Below are positions 11,833 to 23,479 of a stretch of DNA of 64,000 bases, one piece after another. Under the pieces are notes generated by a model. The model did not search any database. It was not told where the DNA came from and was given only the letters and a program-made list of their open reading frames with translations. Position 1 is the first letter of the stretch. Each line of letters starts with the position of its first letter. The stretch comes from Auriscalpium vulgare. Taxonomy: Eukaryota > Basidiomycota > Agaricomycetes > Russulales > Auriscalpiaceae. Made by a program: the position numbers and the translations under genes. The stretch spans positions 2,480,001 through 2,544,000 of the forward strand of contig JAHBBC010000002.1 of the NCBI GenBank assembly GCA_019915015.1, given 5' to 3'.

Positions 11833-12430
11833 CCTCGCTGCGAGGCAATCATTTTCCAATGTTCACACTTTTGACAAGCCGACAGTCACGCAATTCCGGA
11901 GGTCAGAAAGTTGCGCAGACAAGCTCCAACCACCCAATTAGTCTCTCAACGCTCGCAAGATTGGAGCCAGAGTTGTGACCGTTGGAGTCTCGCAGGGCAC
12001 TTGCTGGTAGTGGGCCGGTGCTAAGCACGGCAGGTACGATTCCATTTCTAATGGTCTGTGAATATCATTATGTAGTTAATGTTAGTATCCATTTGCTGCG
12101 GCTACAACCTCTACTTGATGGAAGTTTGAAATGCAGTAGAGAGTCTGCATGTACTGAGAATAGTGAATGGTGTTGAAGGTAGTGATATGCAAGTGAAAGA
12201 TTGATCTGTCTCAGTCATATCTAAAGTTCAATCTGTGGCATCATGGGTAGCCCTGATACTCCTCGCTCTGCGCTACGAGGCAATCGTTCGCCAATTTTTG
12301 CACTTTTGACAAGTCAACATTCACACAATTTCAGAGTCGCAGCATCGCACAGCAGTGTTCCGACCATCCGATTAGTCTCTCCAAATGCTCGCAAGCTTGG
12401 ACCAGAGTTCCAACCACTTGTCACAGATGT
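11833..12430. repeat. Diverged duplicated segment next to the solo LTR
   Basis: 11833-11980 and 12275-12425 are diverged copies of one sequence, sharing GAGGCAATC, CACTTTTGACAAG, ATTAGTCTCTC and GCTCGCAAG in order. Between them (about 12000-12045) is a family-2 SINE head fragment (TGCTGGTAGTGGGCCG). No gene seen. Confidence 0.6.
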
Positions 12431-13065
12431 CGTGAGATTGGATGGAACGTAGAGCCGTCCAAGTGAGCAACTGGGGGCGATGGGGTCACCTATTCAGTGA
12501 CGCGACATGTCGTCTGTTGAGGATCGGCTCCACGCACAAGGACGATGAGGGACAACGAAGGATATTCGAATTAGCGCCGGGTAGCGTATACGAAGCTGGG
12601 CGTAATCCGTAAGGGATATCGTAGCAAAAGAGCTAGCTACATGTCCACGGAATAAGGTTCGTATGTACTGTACAGTACCCGGAAGATGCCGGTGCGGCGT
12701 TGAGCTCGACATGCACGTGATATTCCAACATCGTCCGGGCAAGGCAACATGTAGCTGTCCGGGAGTCGTCCTTTCAGAACGACGGGATGTGTGAGTGGTA
12801 CGCGAGACAGGCGTTGTCTCTCGAGGAAGCTGGGTCCTATGCCTAATCCCTCATGTGTACTTTCGGAGTGTCTCAATGAAGTACGCTGGGTGAGGGTGTA
12901 AGGCAAGAAGGATGATATTAAGTAAGCAACCGCGGTGCGTAAATACAAATACAGACTAAGGAACCAGTAACACTGTGGGGTTGCAATCAAAGGTATTCAA
13001 AGGTATCACAAGAGTAGGAAGAGAACAATATAAGTAGGATATCCAACATGTCAGTGACACAACTG
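12431..13065. other. No recognisable feature
   Basis: I see no repeat shared with the rest of the window, no RNA gene and no convincing coding frame. Short minus-strand ORFs (12494-12742, 12637-12990) have no family likeness. Confidence 0.5.
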
Positions 13066-13615
13066 TCACAGTTGTCTCACAGTCAGCTTATTATTCTCCT
13101 GGGTCTCATCTTGTCCCATCGTCATCCCATTAGCCGTTGTGCGAGCTCTACGTTGCTCTGACTGTCTTGCGACACCGGCTATTACAGTTGCATTGCTCTC
13201 GTCCCGCAGTGATTGCACCCTCGCTCGTGTCGCACTACTCATCATAGTCTTCCAACCATTGCCCTTGCTCTTCTGACTAGTCACATGAGTGCAATGGTTC
13301 AGTGTTGTTGTCTGCACTCCTCTCTGTTGTTCTGACCATATTTCGATGATTGTGCACACAGTGCAGTGTGCAGTTGTTCCCAGTTGCTTGCAACACACAT
13401 CCTCTCCTCCAACCCCTCGTTGATGATTCTCCGACTGATCACGCATTCCAACCATCACCTCTGATTGCACACCTCCCTACTCTCATCGGAGACGCGCTCT
13501 GATTATCTTCGGGAGCCTGGCACTCGCTCGCACACATTGCAGTACCCTCTTCAGCGCTCAAGGGATCTGGTACTATCTGACACATTACCACTATACTACA
13601 TGTGGGTGCCCATCA
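13066..13615 (+). repeat. Diverged LTR fragment related to family A
   Basis: The 3' part of a plus-strand LTR: it has the GGGAGCCTGGCACTCGCTCGCAC and GCTCAAGGGATCTGG blocks of family A and ends GGTGCCCATCA at 13615, with no primer-binding site after it. The 5' part cannot be defined. Confidence 0.6.
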
Positions 13616-13929
13616 TCGCTGTGCATGAACTTGCTCAGCAACATTGTGCATTGCTCCGTGAAACATGGACTCAACCATGCCCCAATTAATACCTGGCCGG
13701 CCTCGCTCGCATGCTTGCACAGGCCGCCAGGTATTGATCAGGGGCATGGTCTGCAGTTCAATTTCTGATAGAAACACTTATATGTACTTCACTCCGCGTA
13801 GTACTTTGGCTAGAGCTCAGACATGACATGATTTCTGGATGCACGAATGGGGAGGTGACAGACTTAGATGCTTTGAAAAGCCTAGAGGAATAGTCTATAA
13901 CATATGTATTGATGTATATATTGTCAATG

Positions 13930-14405
13930 GCTCTGTAGTCTAGTGGTATCTGCACTGTATAGTCTTCAAAACTTGGAGGTTTGCAGTTCAATTCCTGTTA
14001 TAAACAGTTTTGAAAAGATTGGTAATCGAGTCCGGGTAGTACAGTAGCCGGAGTAGAGAGGAATGACGTAGTTTCCGAGTGCACTTGTGCTGTGCATCCG
14101 AGACTGACGTCATGGGATCAAGCGTGGGAATTATTTACCGGAAATGGCAATTATGGAGCATTTTCTTCTGACTTCAGAGCCACTGAAATTATGTGCATAT
14201 CTATTCTAGTTAGCTTAAAAAATGCGAAATACTGTCTGAAACGGGAGTCTTTTGAAGTGCGAAGAGGGGGAATTGTGTTTGCTAGGGAAATTGGACCGTG
14301 TGAACAAATAGCTATATATGGGGGGGAAGATGAAAGTTGCATGGGGGTCCAAAAACCGCGACTGGTGCTTACATAAGAAACGATTCAAGGGAATCGTAAT
14401 TCACG
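13930..14405 (+). repeat. SINE-like element, family 1, copy 2
   Basis: Plus-strand tRNA-like head with TAGTCTAGTGGTAT and GCAGTTCAATTCC, then CCGGGTAGTACAGTAGCCGG, GGAATGACGTAG...GTGCATCCGAG...TGACGTCATG (an inverted repeat), GTTAGCTTAAAAAATGCG, and the tail GAAACGATTCAAGGGAATCG. It matches 9850-9465 block by block, and its tail matches family 2. The small ORF at 14092-14376 crosses the element and is not considered a gene. Confidence 0.65.
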
Positions 14406-14419
14406 CAATAGGAATCATA

Positions 14420-15088
14420 CCTTGGACACCACACTCAGACCATCGACTCAGTTGCATGCCCCACACACAGTCATCCAACCACTCGCACATTGTTTTGACT
14501 GCGACCACATGACCTTGAGCACAGACTGCTGTCACATCTTGGCAGGATTTCATATGACATTTTGATCATCGAGATTGTTGTTAGAACATGTGCGCCACAC
14601 TACTCCGATAACTCTGTGACTGCCAAGTACCTCCACAGTCACGCCTATCCTCCAACCATAGTACAGCTCAGCTCTCGAGCTCATGCTGCATTTCTCTGAT
14701 CCCAATTGTTCTGTGATTGTGCCAGTGCTCTAATTATTGCTCCACCACTCCAACCATTGCACACACCATTCCAGTGCATTCCTCTGAAAAATTGCAGTGT
14801 CACAACATCGCAGCAGTTGCCTACAACTCCCTCCTATATCAGAGTGCATTCTATTGCTCGCCACATCTCCATTGTCTTCTATTCCGTTCATATTGTTTTG
14901 TTCCACATTGTAGGACACCTCTTCCACACTTCTTGACAGCACTGACCATTCCCCATGCGCTTGCACTGCCCCTCACTTGTCTCTTTCACTTGCTCACACA
15001 CATTACAATATCCCCTTTAGTGCTGTACTAGGGATCTGGTTTTGGACACATGTGACATTACCACCCTACTACATTTGGGTGCCCATCA
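14420..15088 (+). repeat. Diverged LTR fragment related to family A
   Basis: The second plus-strand LTR 3' portion, ending CATTTGGGTGCCCATCA at 15088 after GTACTAGGGATCTGG. It is parallel to the fragment ending at 13615 but clearly diverged from it. The left edge is uncertain. No coding sequence. Confidence 0.55.
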
Positions 15089-15152
15089 CCACAACTTTGC
15101 CCTGACATCTCAATACAGTCACAGAGTCACTTTCCTGCACGCGGAGCCAGAG

Positions 15153-15307
15153 CCATTAACCCCAAGTATTATATCTCCAACATATTCAAAAAGGACATAA
15201 CTACACCAGGCAGTCAGTTGTATGTTGGATGGCCAAGCCCCCCTCCCCCCTAAATGATTAAGAGTAATTGTACTGCCATGCGTGCATTGGCCCATTAACC
15301 CCAAGTA
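15153..15307. repeat. 16-bp direct repeats around a 123-bp insert
   Basis: CCATTAACCCCAAGTA is present at 15153-15168 and 15292-15307. The 123 bases between hold a short inverted repeat (TCCAACATA and TATGTTGGA) and a C-rich run. A 16-bp direct repeat suits a retroposon target duplication, but a simple local duplication is possible. WD40 sequence starts two bases after the second copy. Confidence 0.5.
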
Positions 15308-15308
15308 A

Positions 15309-16033
15309 CAGTTGCAGGGCCATTTGAAGGGCACATAGATATAGTCAATTTTGTGGCATTCTCACCAGATGGCCAGAGCATTGCCTCAGGGTCAGATGAT
15401 CACACTGTGCAGGTGTGGAATGCGGCCATAGGTGGCACAGTTGCAAGGCCATTTGAGGGGCACACTGGAGTCAATTCTGTGGCATTCTCACCAGATGGCC
15501 AGAGCATTGCCTCAGGGTCAGATGATCGTACTGTGCAGGTGTGGAATGCGGCCACAGGTGTTACAGTTGCAGGGCCATTTGAGGGGCACACAAGTAGAGT
15601 CAATTCTGTGGCATTCTCACCAAATAGCCTGAGCATTGCCTCAGGGTCAGATGATCACACTGTGCGGGTGTGGAATGCGGCCATAGGTGGCACAGTTGCA
15701 AGGCCAATCGAGGGATTCTCACCAGATGGCCAGAGCATCGCCTCAGGACCAGATGATGGAACTGTGCAAGTCTGGAATGCAAAACTAGACCTACCAGAAG
15801 AACAGATTGAAGTGTGTCCTGGTTTTACAGACCAATCTGTCATTGATGAACATGGTTGGATTCATTGTGGAGACTCCCAGCTTCTTATGTGGGTTCCCCC
15901 CCAACATAGACACAGCCTTCATCGCCCAAGTAATATCTCGATGAGCACCCCACAACAAGAGACAGTGCCGGATCTTTTGAATTTTGTTCATGGGAGAGAC
16001 TGGATGAAATGTTCAGTAGGAGATATATGGTGA
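15309..16033 (+). pseudogene. C-terminal WD40 repeats and tail of an NLR-type protein
   Basis: It starts in mid-repeat. Three complete WD40 repeats and a fourth that lacks its first strand (in-frame deletion near 15712) are followed by a tail with GWIHCGDSQLLMWVPPQHR, then LLNFVHG.DW and a stop at 16033. The pattern of D/HGW...LL.WVPP..R...L..P......F.HG..W is the usual end of basidiomycete NACHT-WD40 proteins. No ATG or NACHT precedes it; an LTR fragment and a short insertion lie directly upstream. It could be the 3' end of the gene whose middle is at 8218-9345, or of a paralogue. Confidence 0.75.
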
Positions 16034-16229
16034 CAGCTGGCATTTACTATACGTGAGTCCTCTCATTCCGTGAATATTTTAACCTGTCTCCTATTTGAAT
16101 TTGGTAGGACTTACTTTTATCATTGTAAGCAGCAATTATACTATATACATTCATAGCTCAAATGACCGGAAGCTTTCAAAACTCTCTCAAAGTCTACTAT
16201 TTTCCAGCAGAAAACAAACTCCACTATCA

Positions 16230-16375
16230 CAGCCCAACACAAGGGTGTGGTATTCAAGTCCAGGTGATATATTACCAGGAGCGGAGAGGTATGATGTCAG
16301 TTTCAGATGCACTACACAGTGCATCCAAGACTGACATCATGCCTCTGGGCCGAGTGTGGGAATGATTTACTGCAA
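16230..16375 (+). repeat. SINE family-1 body fragment
   Basis: GGAGCGGAGAGGTATGATGTCAG...GTGCATCCAAGACTGACATCATG and GTGTGGGAATGATTTA match the body of the element at 14.05 kb, including its inverted repeat. No tRNA-like head is left. Confidence 0.5.
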
Positions 16376-16489
16376 ATATATGATAGTCTGTAGGTGGACT
16401 CTCCACATACAAAGACGGGGAGCTTGCGTGTACGTGCTTCGCACGTACCAAGACGCACTTTGTCCCTACCCCACACAGGTGCCTGACGG

Positions 16490-17165
16490 TGATGGGCGTC
16501 CAACCGGTAGTGAGGCGGATATATATTGAGATCCACTCCTCAGAGCGCAGTGAAGGACATATTGAGTTGAGGGAGTCAGTCAGGGTCCCGAGACTACGCA
16601 CGGCAAATCCTGCTCGGTGTGTGAGTGGGAAACAGTAACCTGGACCTGAATTGGAGGACACGAGAGACTGGGGGAGAGGACTATAGCGCGCGGACTAGAC
16701 ACGATACAAATCACCGAAATGATGTAGCAGTGGAGACACGACGGGCGAGCTCCCAAGAAAGTGTCTCGAAAGCGCGGAATGTCAGAGAGGACGCGGGGAC
16801 TATTACAAAAGGCAAAGTGGAGTTACGTAGCGGTGGCAAAGGCAAAGGTCGAAGGAATATTTTGAAGACCAGGGGACGAAGTACGAGGCGGTGGCAAAGG
16901 GAACAGAGGGGCGTATAAGGTCGAAAAAGATATTGGCGAGGCGTAGGGATATTTCAAAAGGCGAGGGGGATTTGTTGAGGGGCGCAGTATTGATATTGCG
17001 GCGTGGTACGTGGGTCGAAAGTCCTACGTCTGAGGTCAACAGCGACAAGTTGTGGTAAAGTCAGACCACTTCAGGGGACTCTTTCGAGATCCTGACTACA
17101 AGGGGGAATAGTAACTTGTTATTGTCATTGTATGCCGTAGAACTATTTGTACAAAAACGAGTCAA
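16490..17165 (-). repeat. Family-A-like LTR fragment, minus strand
   Basis: Starts with TGATGGGCGTCC, the reverse complement of the LTR end, followed by GGTAGTGAGGCGGATAT, which matches the plus LTR near 18.73 kb. At 17090-17160 it carries the reverse complement of the ATAACAAGTTACT.TCCCCC block seen at 17960. It lies head to head with the next LTR; the boundary between them is not clear. Confidence 0.65.
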
Positions 17166-17243
17166 AACCCGCATCGTACGGTGATACGCCTGATTCCCCG
17201 TTGAGCGGGGATTCCACCGCGACTTTTCGGTTTTTCATTTCGA

Positions 17244-17346
17244 ACCAAAGTCACGTGACTTTGGTCTCCAGACCATCGTTTCCGCCGTTTCGGCACAGCC
17301 ACTTCGGAAAGTTCCGAAGTCACGTGACTTCGGCTCCGAACTTTCC
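17244..17346. promoter_or_regulatory. Two perfect CACGTG-centred palindromes in LTR U3
   Basis: CCAAAGTCACGTGACTTTGG (17245-17264) and CCGAAGTCACGTGACTTCGG (17314-17333) are each perfect 20-bp palindromes with an E-box core. The second sits inside a further inverted repeat (GGAAAGTT and AACTTTCC, 17306-17346). They lie between two oppositely facing LTR promoters. Binding by a bHLH-type regulator is inference. Confidence 0.55.
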
Positions 17347-18163
17347 AGCGCTTCGGCCTCGTTTCCAGTCACCCCGAGGCGCCCGCACGTGGTTCGGTCG
17401 AGACCTTTCGGCCCATCAGCAGCAGACACGCCACAAAGTTGCTGCCGGACCAAGATCAGTGTAGTGAAACGCCCCGTGAGCGTATCTCCGAGATGACCGG
17501 CTGCCACCCGGTACTTCCCTGTCCGATTCTCCCCCTCACTTATAGCGTTCCCGATTGATCCCCTCTATCATCCCGACCTTTCCGAGCCGAGGCGAACCGA
17601 GCCCGAAGCCATGGCTACCTTCCCAGCCACTTCGGGAGATCGTCCACCACTCGCTGTGACTTCGGCTCACGGATATACGTTTGGCGCGCCTTGTACCGCT
17701 GAGGCGCGTCTCCACAATATCGTTCGTACTTCATCCTTCTGTATATCACATCGTAGCGACAGCGCTGATCGTTTGTTTGGTATCCATTGTTCTCGTTCCC
17801 CACATATGCTCGTTCCGACCCACCTCGACTTGCGACACATGATCCTTATCCACTTCGCTCGTGTTTCGTCTCTGTACGCACCTACCTATGTTCGTTTCCG
17901 TACGATACGGTCTCGCACTCGTTGTAGCTTAAATACGACTCGATATCACACTGAATAACAAGTTACTTTCCCCCCTCATAGTCAGCATCTCGAAAGAGAC
18001 GTTGCAAACCGCCCGCATTGACAGCTCTTACTGTCGTTGTACTCCCTCGTTCTCCTTATCGCCCGTAACCTCACTTTTGACTACGCCGCACGCCCCAATA
18101 CGCTCGCCTTCGACTTCGCTTTCGACCTTCGCCTTTCGCACCACGTACCCCAACTTCGCTTTC

Positions 18164-18261
18164 CGAACCTCGCTTTCCGAACCTCGCCTCCCGAACATCG
18201 TCGACCGAACCTCGCCTCTCGAACATCGTCGCCCGAACCTCGCCTCTCGAACATCGCCATC
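18164..18261 (+). repeat. 14-bp minisatellite inside the LTR
   Basis: Seven head-to-tail units of CGAAC(C/A)TCG(C/T)... with 14-bp periodicity, alternating two variants. It lies in the transcribed part of the LTR. Confidence 0.85.
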
Positions 18262-18751
18262 GACAGACCTTCATCCACTTTGATATCACCTTCGAGGCCT
18301 CCTCAAGTTCAGGCCCACGACGAATGCGTCCCCCATTACACATCACTTCGTCCTCAAGCCGAAGTTGTCCGAAGTCACCCAACTACCCATCGCACCAATC
18401 AACGTATAAATCCGAACCTCGTCTTACGTCGATCTCTCTCTCCCTCCCTCCATCGTCATTCCGCGTTCCTCCGCGTCCAACTTCGGAGCTTGCTCGTCGC
18501 GGCTTCGTTTGTTCGTCACTTCGGGGACTCGTATACTCTCTCCTTCTCGTTTCCTGGTCCGGCGCACACGCCGAACCCTCATTCCGATCCGTATCCTTGT
18601 TACGACCACGATCCACGTACCGGTGGAGTCACTTCGCGAACCTTTGGGAACGTGACGACTCGCTCGCACAACAAACGCGGTACCACTGACAGCGCTCTAG
18701 GGATAGGAAACTACCCATATCCGCCCTACTACCGTCTGGTGCCCATCACTT

Positions 18752-21505
18752 TTGGAGCCCACCGCGAGGGTTTCTGTCACCATTCCTCCAAAGCCTTCCG
18801 AAGCAACTTCGCCTTTCGTCTCTCGCTATCAACTTCGCTCCGCCACCCTCGCCGACGAAGTTCGTCGGTCCCACGTCGTCTACCCCGCCGCTGACGACCC
18901 GCATTCCGACGAGGCTTCCGAAGACGAGGTAAACGACGATGTTTTCCCCGAAGCTTCAGGTATTCAGCACGACGCCGACCCTGACTTTGACTTCGACTTC
19001 CACGTTCCCGGCGGATTTTCTACGCCTCTGCGATCTCTTTCGCCGTTGCCACCGCTATCGACTCTCACCCCTCTTCACTCATCGCAACCTCCGACCCCGC
19101 GCACTCCGCCTTCGCCTTCGCCTTCGCTTCCGAAACGCCCACAGGCTTCGCAACTCACTTTGCTCCGCCCTATCCACCCACCACCCGCATACTCCGCACA
19201 ACCACCAGCAATGGCCGCCCTCGTCCCGATGCCATCTAGGCTCGCCCGAACAGCGCCTGTGTTCACGCCGGACAAACCCCGCGAGATCCGTAGGTTTTGG
19301 CCTGACCTTGAAGCATTCTTCGGACCTGCGGGTGTCATCACTGACCGCGCGAAGAAGGATTGGACGAAGAACTACGTCCCCACAGCAACCGCCGACCTGT
19401 TCGACGCAATGATCAATTTCACCGGCAACGCCACATACGACGAGTTCAAGGTAGCGGTCGGTAAGCTCTATCCAGGAGCCGACGCCGACCGAGCGTATAC
19501 AACGGCCGACCTAGACGAGCTCGTCAAGCAGACGCGAGCAAAGTCTACGTTGACTCTCGACGACTTCGCTACGTATCATTGAGAGTATCTGACCATTTCG
19601 GGCTTCCTAGTGCTCAAAGGACGTCTTTCGACGATGGAGCAGAACCGAGCGTTCTCCCGAGGTATCCCGAACGCCCTCTGGCCGAAGGTTAACTCTCGGC
19701 TCCAGATCAAGAAGCCCGACGTCATCGCAGGCGACCCTTACAACGTCTCGGACGCCTACCTCGCCGGGCAGTACGTCCTCCAGTCCGACGCCGACGCGTT
19801 TCGGACCGGCGCGCATGTAGCCACCCCAGTCGTTCCCCCAGCACCCGTTGTCGTCGCTGCCACGCCTTCGCCTGCCCCAACCATCAAGGCAGAAGATCTC
19901 CTTGCGACACTCGTCCGAAGCTTGATGCAAGGTGGTTCGCTCGCAACACTAGCGGGCCCGATCAAAGCGGCCGCGAACGCAGTCGAAGCAGCAGCAGCAC
20001 CAGCCGCAGCCGCGTCTTCCACCGCAAGTACTTCCTCAGCGGACGCACGCGCAGCAGCAATGCTGCGCCTTGCCGGACGTTGTTTGTACTGTGGAAGCTC
20101 CGAACATCGTATATCGTCTTGCAAGCTCGTCGAAGAAGACGTTCGCGCAGGCCTTATCGTTCGGAACGGCGAAGGCAAGGTCACGCTTGCCAATGGCAGC
20201 TTCGTTCCTCGGGCCATCACCGGCGACTTCTTGCGCGACCGAGTCCAAGAGTGGTATCGTCGCAACCCTTCGGTCAAGCCCGTGGTAGCTTCGACCCTCA
20301 TGATGGAATTGCTCCCCACTCCGCTTCAGACGTTTTCGCTCACGAAGGTAGATCGCATCGCAGGACTCGAAGCCGAACTGGCTGCACTTCGGTCGCAACA
20401 TGCTGCATATGCGCAAGTCTTCGATGGGGTCGAGATTACTCGCCCGGCTAAAGCCAAAGTTGGCCCACCGCCTCCGAAGATTGCGCAAGCAGAGCCTCCG
20501 AAGCAAGCGCCACAGGCACCCGAACCAGAGGCAAGCGAAGTTGAGCAAATTCCAGTTCACCCATTCCGCAACGTCCGCGACGCGACCTCCGCCCCCATCA
20601 AACCGAAGACGGTTCCAGCCGTTCGCGAACCACAATTTCGCAATGCGCCGCCGCCGGTTCACCGCACCAAATTGGCCGACGCCGTCTTCGAACGCGCCAT
20701 GAAGGAGGTTCAGCTTTCGCTCACGCCGGAAGAACTGCTCTTGCTCGCCCCCGAAGTTCGCCAGAAGTTCCGCGACGCGATCACACCTCGTCGAGCAGCG
20801 AACGTCCAGGAAGTAGAGCCAAGCCACAAGGTCACGGTCGAGGAGGTACCCGACGAGGAGCTCACTTTGCCAGCAGCGGCAATCCGAGCTTCGGAAACGG
20901 TACTCCTCGCCCACTACGCCCCCGATCCACGCAGGTCGACCGTCGACTCCGTTTGGCCGGCATCGAACAAAGGCGTCATGAGCGACCCGATCGAGGTCTA
21001 CCTGAACTCTCACACGCACGACAGCATGTTCGATCCCGACGCGTTGACAGTCGCAAACGACTCCCACTCGCTTCAGTCCATCGACGGGATTGTCGCCAGC
21101 CGAGTCGCCATCGAATGCCTTCTCGACCCTGGATCTCAGGTAATAGCGATGAGCGAGGAGGTATGTCACTTCCTCAAGCTTCACTACGACCCCGAGATCA
21201 AGATTCGCCTCCAATCGGCGAACAAGCAGGTTTCCGAGTTGCTCGGGCTGGCACGTAACGTTCCTATCAAGTTCGGAAGCATGACATTGTACCTCCAGGT
21301 TCATATCGTGCGGAACGTTGCCTACGACATTCTCCTCGGTCGCCCCTTCGACGTCCTCACCGAGTCGATCGTTCACAACTTCCAGAACGAGGACCAGACG
21401 GTCACCATCCGCAACCCGAACACAGGCGACCGCTTCGTCATCCCCGCATATCCTTGGGGACACCATCGGTTTTGCGAGGAGCAAATTGCTCAAGCCCGAC
21501 TTTGA
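18752..21505 (+). pseudogene. Ty3/gypsy gag-protease, family A, right copy
   Basis: One frame open from the primer-binding site except for a TGA at 19580-19582. The first ATG that suits Gag is at 19211, just before the conserved start TAPVF..DKPREIRRF. It continues with a capsid-like region, a Pro/Ala linker, a good zinc knuckle CLYCGSSEHRISSC (C-x2-C-x4-H-x4-C) and protease motif LLDPGSQVIAMSEEV near 21120. In the left copy the residue at the TGA is arginine CGA, so the stop is explained by one C-to-T change. Gag ends at 21505, overlapping pol, which is in the +1 frame. The stop makes this copy defective unless it is read through. Confidence 0.85.
18753..18769 (+). other. Primer-binding site of right family-A element
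   Basis: TGGAGCCCACCGCGAGG, four bases after the LTR end. Identical to the sites at 2891-2907 (minus) and 24139-24155. Confidence 0.7.
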
Positions 21506-23479
21506 AAACGAAGTCGACGAGGGAAACTCCATCGCCATGATCATCGAAGGTGAAGGAGACAATGTCCGGATCATCACCTATACCCAAATCGACTCCTCGG
21601 ACGAGTCGGCGGTTTGCCACGCATACGTCACCGCTTCCGAAGCACGCTCACATCTTCCCGAACACTCCGCGCCTTCTTTCATGCAGAATATCTGTCCCGC
21701 CCCGCCTCAAAAGCCACTAGCGGCTGAGCACTCCCATCTTGATTCCAAACACGCATTTCCGAACCAGTTTGCCACATCGTCCTCGTCTCCTCAGTCCTCG
21801 CGTACTTACGTTCTCAGTTCGCAACCCCTCGGTCCCGGTTTGCAATCCCCGCCCAGTTCCACAGGAACAATGACGCCATCCCCCTCACTTTCCCAAACAT
21901 CTCCAGACTCTTATCTTGGCACCCAGCACACTTCAACTCCTTTCTTGGCCACACCATCGACTTCGCCTTCGACACACGACGCCGACATACACGATACCTT
22001 CATCGGCAAAAAGAAGTACAAACCAGTCGGGCAGAAAGTCAAACCCGTCCTTGGTACGCTTCCCGAAGGCTTCCGAATCGAGCGCAACATCACCGGCGAT
22101 CCACTCGCGTCCATGCCTCCGCTCAACCCTCATCCTCCGAAGTTCACACCTACCGGTCGATATACCCAAGAGCGACACGACGCCATGGACGCCCTCCCGA
22201 ACTACGATTTCTTGACACCGACCGAGCGCGACCTTCTCCACAACACCATCTCCGAGCAAAACGAAGTGTTCGCCTGGGCCGAGAATGAGCGAGGAAGCTT
22301 CAAAGAGGAGTACTTTCCGCCTATTCAAATCCCAGTGGTCGCGCATGTCCCTTGGGTCAATCGTAACATCCCCATACCCCCAGGCATCCGCGACGAAGTC
22401 TGCAGAATGATCAAGAAGAAGATCGATGCAGGCGTCTACGAACCTTCCAACTCCTCCTATCGATCGAAGTGGTTTTGCGTCGCGAAGAAGGACGGTAAGC
22501 TTCGCATCGTCCACTCGCTCGAACCGCTCAACGCCGTCACGGTCGCACATTCCGGAGTCCCGCCTATCCAAGAACACCTCGCCGAGCAGTTCGGAGGTCG
22601 TGCTTGCGGCGGTATCCTCGACCTGTACGTCGGCTACAACGAGCGAGTCATCGACGAACGATCCCGCGACTTCACCACCTTCCAAACCCCCTACGGCGCG
22701 CATCGCCTCGTCACCCTGCCGATGGGTTGGACGAACTCGGTCCCGATATTCCACGACGGCGTCACCCACATACTTGGCAAAGAGATTCCAACATATACCA
22801 TCCCCTTCATCGACGACGTCCCCATCAAAGGCCCGAAGTCGGACTACAGGCTCGCGGACGGTTCGTATGAGATGATACCAGAGAACCCAGACATCCGTCG
22901 CTTCGTCTGGGAACATCTCCTCAACACGAACCGAATCCTCCAACGCATGCGCTATTCGGAGGGCACCTTCTCCGGTACGAAGTCGATCCTCATATCGCGC
23001 GAGTTCACGGTTCTTCGCCATCTCTGCACTCCAGAAGGCAGACGTGCAGACCCTACCACCATCTCCGCGATCACCAATTGGGGACCTTGTAAGGATCTTT
23101 CAGATGTTTGCGCGTTCCTCGGAACCGTTGGCGTTTGTCGGATCTTCATCAAGGACTTCGCGAAGCACGCTTGGCCCCTCACGAAGCTCACGCGCAAAGG
23201 AGTTGACTTCGAGTATGGTACCGAGCAGCTTATTGCACAGGAGTACCTCAAAGACGCACTCGTCCATTCCGAAGCACTTCGAGCCATCGACTACGAATCT
23301 CCCGCCGCCGTCATCCTCGCCGTTGACACCTCCTACATCGCCGTTGGCTACATCCTCGCCCAAGAAGACGAAGAGAATAAGAAGAAGCAATACTACAGTC
23401 GGTTCGGATCAATATTGCTAAACAATCGCGAACGTCGCTTCTCCCAGCCGAAGCTCGAAATCTATGGTCTCTACCGCGC
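21318..23479 (+). pseudogene. Ty3/gypsy reverse transcriptase and partial RNase H, family A
   Basis: Pol frame, overlapping gag by about 190 bases in the +1 frame, which suggests programmed frameshifting. A linker is followed by the reverse transcriptase: SKWFCVAKKDGKLRIVHSL, the GILDLY..Y block, TPYGAHRL...PMGWTNS, and the catalytic FIDD (about 22806-22817). The connection domain (FLGTVGVCRIFIKDFA) and the start of RNase H (LAVDTSYIAVGYIL, first catalytic Asp) follow. The homology ends at 23479, where the LTR of family B begins; the frame then stops at 23510 in LTR sequence. No integrase is present. The rest of pol should lie beyond the far end of family B if the nest is intact. Confidence 0.9.

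Larger units (their letters stand above)
17170..18748 (+). repeat. 5' LTR of right family-A element
   Basis: The LTR of the plus-strand element. It contains ATAACAAGTTACTTTCCCCC (17958), a TATA-like TTAAATACG just upstream (about 17930), and GCGCTCTAGGGAT, and ends GGTGCCCATCA at 18748. It is followed by the primer-binding site. The 5' limit could not be fixed because it merges with an opposite LTR fragment. Confidence 0.65.

Noticed and set aside
16625..16918. Arg/Gly-rich plus ORF
   Set aside because: It lies within an LTR fragment and has no family likeness.
20036..21577. 513-residue minus-strand ORF, and 501-1574 plus in the left element
   Set aside because: Antisense of gag-protease coding sequence in a GC-rich element; no domain.
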